Made by a program: the position numbers and the translations under genes
NCBI GenBank assembly: GCA_943370285.1
Contig: CALRQJ020000005.1
Span: 62,001 to 126,000, forward strand
Direction of reading: 5' to 3'
Origin: CALRQJ02 sp943370285
GTDB lineage: Bacteria > Bacteroidota > Bacteroidia > Chitinophagales > Chitinophagaceae
Length of the DNA stretch: 64,000 nucleotides
Notes under the pieces: generated by a model
Databases searched by the model: none
Told to the model about the DNA's origin: nothing
Seen by the model: only the letters and a program-made list of their open reading frames with translations
Shown: piece by piece, positions 59,492-64,000 of the stretch
Layout: the number at the start of each line of letters is the position of its first letter
How positions within the stretch are numbered: position 1 is the stretch's first letter

Positions 59492-60466
59492 TTACTGCCT
59501 TTTTGTAAATTTCTCCACCACATGTTGTCGTGGTTTTAGGGTTCGCAAATAATCGTAAATTTTACCTAGATCTTCTGTAGTCATACCACTATACATTGTC
59601 CATGGCATGATAGAATTAAAATCGGTTGGTGCTAGGTTTGGTGATTGGTAACTGCTATCTTGATATTGTTTAAACCGTTGTATAAATTGTTCTTTACTCC
59701 AACTACCAATACCCGTTGCATCGGGTGTTATGTTTGCCGTACGCAAAACACCACCCGGTAAATCAAATGCTCTACCTCCACCAAATTCTGTACCCGGTAT
59801 AATTTGACCATTGTCCACTTGGCTATGACATTCTACACAAGCTGTTGCAGTTACCAAATATCGGCCATAGGCCAAACTATCATTCTTATTGGGCTTTGTT
59901 GAAAATGTTGCTTTTGTAGGAATGGTATTCATAATTAAGCTAAAAGGAAAATCTGCTTTTGATGCAGGAATATCTTTTTTGATAGTAGGAAGTGTTCTAA
60001 TATAAGCGATAATACTTTTAATATCTTCTTCATCTAATTGACCGTAATAATGATAAGGCATTACCGGAAACAACGCTTTCCCCTGCTTGTTAACTCCGGT
60101 AGTAATTACTCTAAAAATTTCACCATCGGTCCAGGAAGACAAACCGTACGGAGTAATATTTTTAGCATAAAAAACGCCGGGAAAGCCCATGGTTTGATCG
60201 AAGCGGTCGCCACCTGCTCCTTCCGTTCCAGCCATAGGTGGACCTGAAAATTTACTCCAGTCTCTCGTAGAATGGCAATCCATACAAACGGCTACATGAT
60301 TGGCTAAGTATTTACCTCGTTCAATACGCTGTGGCGTCAATTCAACTTTTAATATAGGGGCATCGCCAACATTGGGTAAAAACCAAGCAACATAACCAGC
60401 AATTCCTGCCACACCAATAATGATGACAAGGAGCAGGTACAGCAATACTTTAATTGCTTTTTTCAT
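59492..60466 (-). CDS. Membrane-anchored dihaem cytochrome c
   Basis: 324 residues. One N-terminal membrane helix (about 6-30, LLYLLLVIIIGVAGIAGYVAWFL) and two class I cytochrome c domains: CMDCH (about residue 61) with Met in FPVMPYHYYG, and CVECH (about residue 212) with Met in SIMPWTMYSGM. The pattern GKYLANHVAVCMDCHSTRD and GRYLVTATACVECHSQ is that of the cytochrome subunit of gluconate/alcohol-dehydrogenase-type oxidoreductases, but no catalytic subunit is adjacent. Likely an electron donor to a terminal oxidase in the periplasm. Transcribed alone from the promoter at 60502-60531. Confidence 0.9.
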   Translation of the reverse strand: MKKAIKVLLYLLLVIIIGVAGIAGYVAWFLPNVGDAPILKVELTPQRIERGKYLANHVAVCMDCHSTRDWSKFSGPPMAGTEGAGGDRFDQTMGFPGVFYAKNITPYGLSSWTDGEIFRVITTGVNKQGKALFPVMPYHYYGQLDEEDIKSIIAYIRTLPTIKKDIPASKADFPFSLIMNTIPTKATFSTKPNKNDSLAYGRYLVTATACVECHSQVDNGQIIPGTEFGGGRAFDLPGGVLRTANITPDATGIGSWSKEQFIQRFKQYQDSSYQSPNLAPTDFNSIMPWTMYSGMTTEDLGKIYDYLRTLKPRQHVVEKFTKRQ

Positions 60467-60501
60467 GATGAAATTATTTTAGGGTTAAAGGTTAATCGGC
60501 A

Positions 60502-60531
60502 CAAAATAGAAACTGGAATTGCTATAACAAA
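60502..60531 (-). promoter_or_regulatory. Probable promoter of the cytochrome c gene
   Basis: Minus strand: TTTG (60528-60531), 19-base spacer, TATTTTG (60502-60508), one base short of the TAnnTTTG consensus. A leader of about 30 bases results. Confidence 0.5.
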
Positions 60532-60586
60532 GCCTTCGACAGATTTTTTTTAATGAACGGAAATAGTGTTGGATTATCGGTAGCAT

Positions 60587-60604
60587 ATCACATCAATATG
60601 TGAT
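60587..60604. promoter_or_regulatory. Inverted repeat upstream of the cytochrome c gene
   Basis: ATCACAT-CAAT-ATGTGAT, perfect 7-bp arms. It lies about 55 bases before the cytochrome promoter and just after the adk terminator. Compatible with a site for a dimeric regulator such as a CRP/FNR-type protein. Confidence 0.35.
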
Positions 60605-60623
60605 GTGGCGTAGGTATGAAATA

Positions 60624-60654
60624 AAAAAGTTCTGCCTTTTGAGCAGAACTTTTT
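60624..60654 (-). terminator. Intrinsic terminator after adk
   Basis: AAAAAGTTCTGC / GCAGAACTTTTT stem, 7-base loop. On the minus strand a T run follows, 20 bases past the adk stop. Confidence 0.85.
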
Positions 60655-60674
60655 GCAGTTGGTTTTGGATACTA

Positions 60675-61259
60675 TTATTCAGCAGTTTGTTTAGCATCAA
60701 TGGCATTACATAATGCATCGAAAATTTCAGTTACACTACCTTCTCCGGGTACATGTACTACTTTATTAAATTTACTATAATAGGCTGCAACCGCAGCTGT
60801 CTTTTGATGATACTCCACAATTCTAGCTCTAATCACCCCTTCATTGTTGTCATCGCTTCTGCCGCTGGTTAACCCACGGTTTAATAAACGTTTTACCAAC
60901 TCTTCTTCACTCACATCTAAAGCCAACACAACACCAATTTCGGTTTGTTTAAGGTGGAGTAATTTATCTAATGCTTGCGATTGGGCCTCGGTACGAGGAA
61001 AACCATCAAACAAAAATCCGTTTACATCCGGATTAGCTTCTAATGCAGAACTAATCATACCAATCACTACTTCATCAGGTACTAACTGTCCCTTATCCAT
61101 GAAGTTTTTGGCTTCTAATCCTAACGGTGTTTGAGCGGCAATTTCACTACGTAATATATCTCCTGTAGAAAGATGTTTTAAGCCGTACTTTACCAATAGC
61201 TGCTCCGATTGTGTACCTTTACCACTACCTGGAGGGCCGAATAAAATAATGTTGAACAT
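60675..61259 (-). CDS. adk: Adenylate kinase
   Basis: 194 residues from ATG 61259 (MFNIILFGPPGSGKGTQ). The frame is open to 61301, but the predicted -7 box (61286-61293) lies inside that extension. P-loop GPPGSGKGTQ, AMP-binding region LSTGDILRSEI, FDGFPRTEAQ and a short lid region (NRGLTSGRSDDNNEGVIRARI) without the zinc-binding cysteines of long-lid enzymes. It balances ATP, ADP and AMP in the cytoplasm. Single-gene unit with its own terminator. Confidence 0.96.
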   Translation of the reverse strand: MFNIILFGPPGSGKGTQSEQLLVKYGLKHLSTGDILRSEIAAQTPLGLEAKNFMDKGQLVPDEVVIGMISSALEANPDVNGFLFDGFPRTEAQSQALDKLLHLKQTEIGVVLALDVSEEELVKRLLNRGLTSGRSDDNNEGVIRARIVEYHQKTAAVAAYYSKFNKVVHVPGEGSVTEIFDALCNAIDAKQTAE

Positions 61260-61285
61260 GTTGCTTGCTAACCAATTGTGAAGCC

Positions 61286-61293
61286 CAAATATA
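61286..61293 (-). promoter_or_regulatory. -7 promoter box of adk
   Basis: TATATTTG on the minus strand is an exact TAnnTTTG. No well-placed -33 TTTG. Predicted start of transcription near 61280, which supports ATG 61259. Confidence 0.4.
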
Positions 61294-61435
61294 AGCCACA
61301 TTCGTTAAAATTGATTTAACAAATCGCTAACTATCTTAAAATCGGTCTAACGTAAGGTTAAAATGCTGAAATTCGTCTACCTGCTCGAACTATAAGCTTC
61401 AACAACACGTAGGTAATGCATAAAAAGTAAAGTAT

Positions 61436-62014
61436 ATGAAGTGGATGAACCTTATGATACCGATGTTGTTAGTTTTTCAAAGTTGCTTTTCGCAACCTGC
61501 TACACCTAACACAACAGATACAGCTAAACAACAAATTACTATGGATAGTACAAGCAAGAACCCCGTTTATTCAAGATCAGACAGTAGTAAAGTAGTTTTA
61601 TCGGAAGAGGAATGGAAGAAAACCCTTAGTCCGGAAGTATATTATATTGCCCGCCAAAAAGGTACTGAAAGACCGTGGACAAGCAAGTTTGAAAACTTTA
61701 AAGAAACGGGTACGTATTACTGTGCTGCATGTGGCAATGCATTATTTAAAAGTGATACCAAGTTTGATAGCGGATGCGGATGGCCAAGCTTTTATGAACC
61801 CATTAGCAAAGGATCGATCATTTACACTCCAGACAATTCGCATGGCATGGTACGTACCGAAGTACAATGCGGCAGGTGTAAAGGACATTTAGGTCATGTG
61901 TTTGATGATGGCCCGCCACCTACAGGATTACGTTACTGCATTAATGGCGTAGTACTAGATTTTGAAAAAGCCAAAGACGCTGAAAAAAAATATAATGACA
62001 AACAGAAAAGTTAA
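61436..62014 (+). CDS. msrB: Peptide methionine-(R)-S-oxide reductase, exported form
   Basis: 192 residues. A signal peptide with a lipobox-like FQSC (Cys about residue 17) and a Thr/Ser-rich linker precede the MsrB domain (about 60-190). CAACG and CGRC give the four zinc ligands, GCGWPSFYEPI and GHLGHVFDDGPPPTG line the active site, and the catalytic Cys is in RYCINGVVLDF. It reduces methionine-R-sulfoxide in proteins. The signal and linker place it outside the cytoplasm, as a repair enzyme for envelope proteins. The usual resolving Cys is among the zinc-site or N-terminal residues and was not pinned down. No msrA is adjacent. Confidence 0.92.
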   Translation: MKWMNLMIPMLLVFQSCFSQPATPNTTDTAKQQITMDSTSKNPVYSRSDSSKVVLSEEEWKKTLSPEVYYIARQKGTERPWTSKFENFKETGTYYCAACGNALFKSDTKFDSGCGWPSFYEPISKGSIIYTPDNSHGMVRTEVQCGRCKGHLGHVFDDGPPPTGLRYCINGVVLDFEKAKDAEKKYNDKQKS

Positions 62015-62020
62015 TACTTG

Positions 62021-62044
62021 GGACAGCATCAGCTGTCCTTTTTT
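62021..62044 (+). terminator. msrB terminator lying inside the end of the next gene
   Basis: GGACAGC-ATCA-GCTGTCC followed by six T. The right arm and T run are also the last codons of the convergent DUF5690 gene. Confidence 0.85.
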
Positions 62045-63309
62045 AATGCCAACATGTTCCGTTTTTTCTGATTAAAATAAAGCATAGAAAAAATGGTGAT
62101 TCCCATGCCAACGACAGATAGCCACAACACACTGGTACTAAAAAATTGCACCCAATTCAATTGTACTTTAAAAACTTCCTTACTCAATAAAACACCTACG
62201 CTGCCGATATAGCCAAAAGAATCAGCCAAATAAATAAGGAAGCCAACATTGCCTGTTACTTTGAAAGCGGCAATTAATCGTTCAAAAAAAACAGCATTAA
62301 ACGGAATATAGACCATATATAATCCTAAGCCAACCAATGTCATCCACCAAATAGGTGGTAATTGTTGTTGCGCAAACAACCAAGTACTTGTTCCTGCTAC
62401 AACAAATCCAACAATCATCACTACATGTGCAACCATAAATGCTTTAAAACTATTTTTAATCATTACCATACTACCGATTAAGGCTAAGATGACAATAGTA
62501 ATGGGAGTTTCGGTTTTAGAGAAGAGTGCCGGTTGATTGAGATAGCCCAATTCCTTCCACATATCGGCACTAAAATTATCTCGTATATCTCTGAAAATAG
62601 TTACAAAACAATACACCAAAATACAAGCCATAAGGCCGGGTAAAAACTGTTGTACAAAGTTGCGGCGTTCTTGTTTGGTCATGGGTAACCGTTCAGTTCT
62701 ATCTTCAATATCTGCTGTGGTTGGCGGTGGTATTCGTTCCATCATCCAAACAAAAAGCAACAGCGGTAAAGCAAAAATTAAACCGGTAAAAAAGGGTACC
62801 CAAAAATCACTCATGTGAAAATGCAAGATCAACCAACCGCCAACGGATTTTACAAATCCGCTACCGAAAATAAAACTCACCGCTAAAGCTGCACCAATAA
62901 AATCGGTGGCTCTTCTACCTTCGATATAACTAAACACCACACCCCATAACATACCCAAAGGAAACCCATTAGTAAATAAAAAGATGATATTATAAGGAGC
63001 CGGAACAATGGCAAAAAACAACCAACTTAACCAACCAATACCCGTTAGTATTAAAATAATTTTATAACGACCTTTTCTTTCTAAAGCGGCAATAAAACGA
63101 ATGCCATAAAACTTTGCTAACATATAGCCAAAGACTTGCGCTATTACCAAACAAGATTTATAGCCAATCCCCATAAATACTAAACCATCGAAAGTGCAAA
63201 CGGTAAACGATTTTCTAAAACCAAACAACATGGTATAAGCCAAAAAAACGGATAGGGCGGCAAACAATGCCTGCAATACATTGATTTCTGTAAATCTGTT
63301 CTTCGTCAA
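62029..63309 (-). CDS. DUF5690-type MFS-like membrane protein
   Basis: 426 residues with about twelve hydrophobic spans. The opening YTMLFGFRKSFTVCTFDGLVFMGI and YKSCLVIAQVFGYMLAKFYG, then GFPLGMLWGVVFSYIEGRRATDFIG, fit DUF5690, a Bacteroidota family of the major-facilitator superfamily. A cytoplasmic loop (about 190-220, IEDRTERLPMTKQERR) divides the halves, as in MFS carriers. Transported substrate unknown. Last codons double as the msrB terminator. The 240 bases upstream (63310-63549) contain no gene. Confidence 0.72.
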   Translation of the reverse strand: MTKNRFTEINVLQALFAALSVFLAYTMLFGFRKSFTVCTFDGLVFMGIGYKSCLVIAQVFGYMLAKFYGIRFIAALERKGRYKIILILTGIGWLSWLFFAIVPAPYNIIFLFTNGFPLGMLWGVVFSYIEGRRATDFIGAALAVSFIFGSGFVKSVGGWLILHFHMSDFWVPFFTGLIFALPLLLFVWMMERIPPPTTADIEDRTERLPMTKQERRNFVQQFLPGLMACILVYCFVTIFRDIRDNFSADMWKELGYLNQPALFSKTETPITIVILALIGSMVMIKNSFKAFMVAHVVMIVGFVVAGTSTWLFAQQQLPPIWWMTLVGLGLYMVYIPFNAVFFERLIAAFKVTGNVGFLIYLADSFGYIGSVGVLLSKEVFKVQLNWVQFFSTSVLWLSVVGMGITIFSMLYFNQKKRNMLALKKDS

Positions 63310-63496
63310 TGGAAAAATTTGTAGTGTGAATGTATAGCATTATGTTGATTGTAATAGCGAGTGATGTTTCAAATGTAGAGGATGATACACAGTCTCTGTT
63401 TGTTCCAATAACATCATAAAATCTTCTGCGTTAAGTCATGGAATATCTTTTTGTTTACCGATACCATATTTATCCTAAACCATTCATCCATAAGTT

Positions 63497-63527
63497 TTTG
63501 CAGCATGGTGCAGATGCTGTAATTTAC
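63497..63527 (+). promoter_or_regulatory. Possible promoter of the gene at 63550
   Basis: TTTG (63497-63500), 19-base spacer, TAATTTAC (63520-63527): 6 of 8 matches at -7. Leader about 16 bases. Nothing else was recognised in 63310-63549. Confidence 0.4.
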
Positions 63528-63549
63528 CTTTTCCAAAACTGATTTTTAC

Positions 63550-64000
63550 ATGAGAAAAACGATTCTGTTGGCAGCTTGCAGCCTTTGGCTTGCAGGTCAT
63601 GCCCAACCTATTGACATTAGTACACAGTTTAAGAATTTAAAGCCTCGAAACATTGGTCCGGCAGGCATGAGCGGTAGAATTACTGCCATCGATGCACTTG
63701 TTAGCAACCCCAATACCATTTATTTAGGTGCAGCAAGTGGTGGTGTTTGGAAAACCGAAAACAGCGGTCATTCTTGGACTCCGGTGTTCGACGATCAACC
63801 CATTCAAAACATTGGCGCTATTGCTATTCAGCAAAGCAACCCACAAGTAGTTTGGGTAGGTACCGGCGAAGGCAACCCTCGTAATTCCATCAACATTGGC
63901 GAAGGCATTTTTAAAACCATGGATGGCGGTAGAACCTGGAAAAGAATGGGTTTAGAAAAAACCAGAAATATTCATCGTTTACTCATCGACCCAAATAATC
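63550..64000 (+). CDS. Secreted BNR/VPS10-type propeller protein (5' part only)
   Basis: Partial, first 150 residues; it runs off the right edge. Signal peptide (MRKTILLAACSLWLAGHAQ). Then LKPRNIGPAGMSGRITAIDAL, YLGAASGGVWKTENSGHSWTPVF, VVWVGTGEGNPRNSINIGEGIF and KTMDGGRTWKRMG: repeated S/T-x-D-x-G-x-x-W Asp-boxes of sortilin/BNR-type beta-propellers. In Bacteroidota full-length members are around 1000 residues, often described as glycosyl-hydrolase-like or VPS10-domain proteins of unclear role. The C-terminal part, which could carry a sorting signal, is outside the window. Confidence 0.85.
   Translation, partial: MRKTILLAACSLWLAGHAQPIDISTQFKNLKPRNIGPAGMSGRITAIDALVSNPNTIYLGAASGGVWKTENSGHSWTPVFDDQPIQNIGAIAIQQSNPQVVWVGTGEGNPRNSINIGEGIFKTMDGGRTWKRMGLEKTRNIHRLLIDPNN

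Overview
The window is AT-rich chromosomal DNA from a member of the Bacteroidota, most likely a Chitinophagaceae-type organism. The evidence is: two large proteins with type IX secretion (T9SS) C-terminal sorting domains; a 38-residue ribosomal protein THX; families mostly known from this phylum (DUF4286, DUF5777, DUF5690, propeller/Y_Y_Y/LytS-type sensor kinases); methionine synthase split into two genes; a small protein ending in a PID...GG...LLLAAG...GYGLKR tail; and promoters of the TTTG-N19-TAnnTTTG type instead of E. coli -35/-10 boxes. It reads as ordinary chromosome: no CRISPR array, phage or complete insertion sequence was seen. One short inverted-repeat element lies at 1370-1523.

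Layout. 1-5.2 kb: a cell-wall corner (an AmgK-like sugar kinase fused to a RapZ C-terminal domain and cut by the left edge, an AmpD-type amidase lipoprotein, an Asp/Glu racemase-family protein), then pyrH, pdxH, THX and HU. 5.5-11 kb: a DUF2339-DUF3999-DUF4286 membrane operon, exonuclease III and a LOG-family hydrolase. 11-15.6 kb: split cobalamin-dependent methionine synthase with a GxxExxY gene between its halves and a long leader behind a good promoter. 15.7-23 kb: eight close-packed minus-strand genes that place a LytS/LytTR two-component system behind an OB-fold protein, two haem lipoproteins, two YceI proteins and a beta-barrel. 23-29.7 kb: recR, an Ig-like lipoprotein, a helicase-nuclease, an SRPBCC protein and a TPR protein. 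29.9 kb: tRNA-Arg(CCU).

30.2-48.5 kb, all minus strand, is the most unusual region. Five envelope genes (two Fn3-like proteins, a propeller-like protein, a P-domain plus lysyl-oxidase protein and an outer-membrane barrel) sit downstream of a second LytTR/LytS pair, which in turn lies downstream of a roughly 1970-residue T9SS adhesin with twelve repeats. The lysyl-oxidase gene keeps the His-x-His-x-His copper site and both residues (Lys329, Tyr384) that form the LTQ cofactor in animal lysyl oxidase, so an oxidative protein-crosslinking system at the cell surface is the best candidate for a new system here.

48.9-64 kb: an orphan membrane protein of unknown function, a second T9SS protein, the PID-type small protein with an alpha/beta hydrolase, a dicarboxylate/glutamate symporter followed by two porins and a lamin-tail lipoprotein (probably one uptake unit), a dihaem cytochrome c, adenylate kinase, a lipoprotein MsrB, a DUF5690 transporter-like protein, and the start of a BNR/VPS10-type secreted propeller cut by the right edge.
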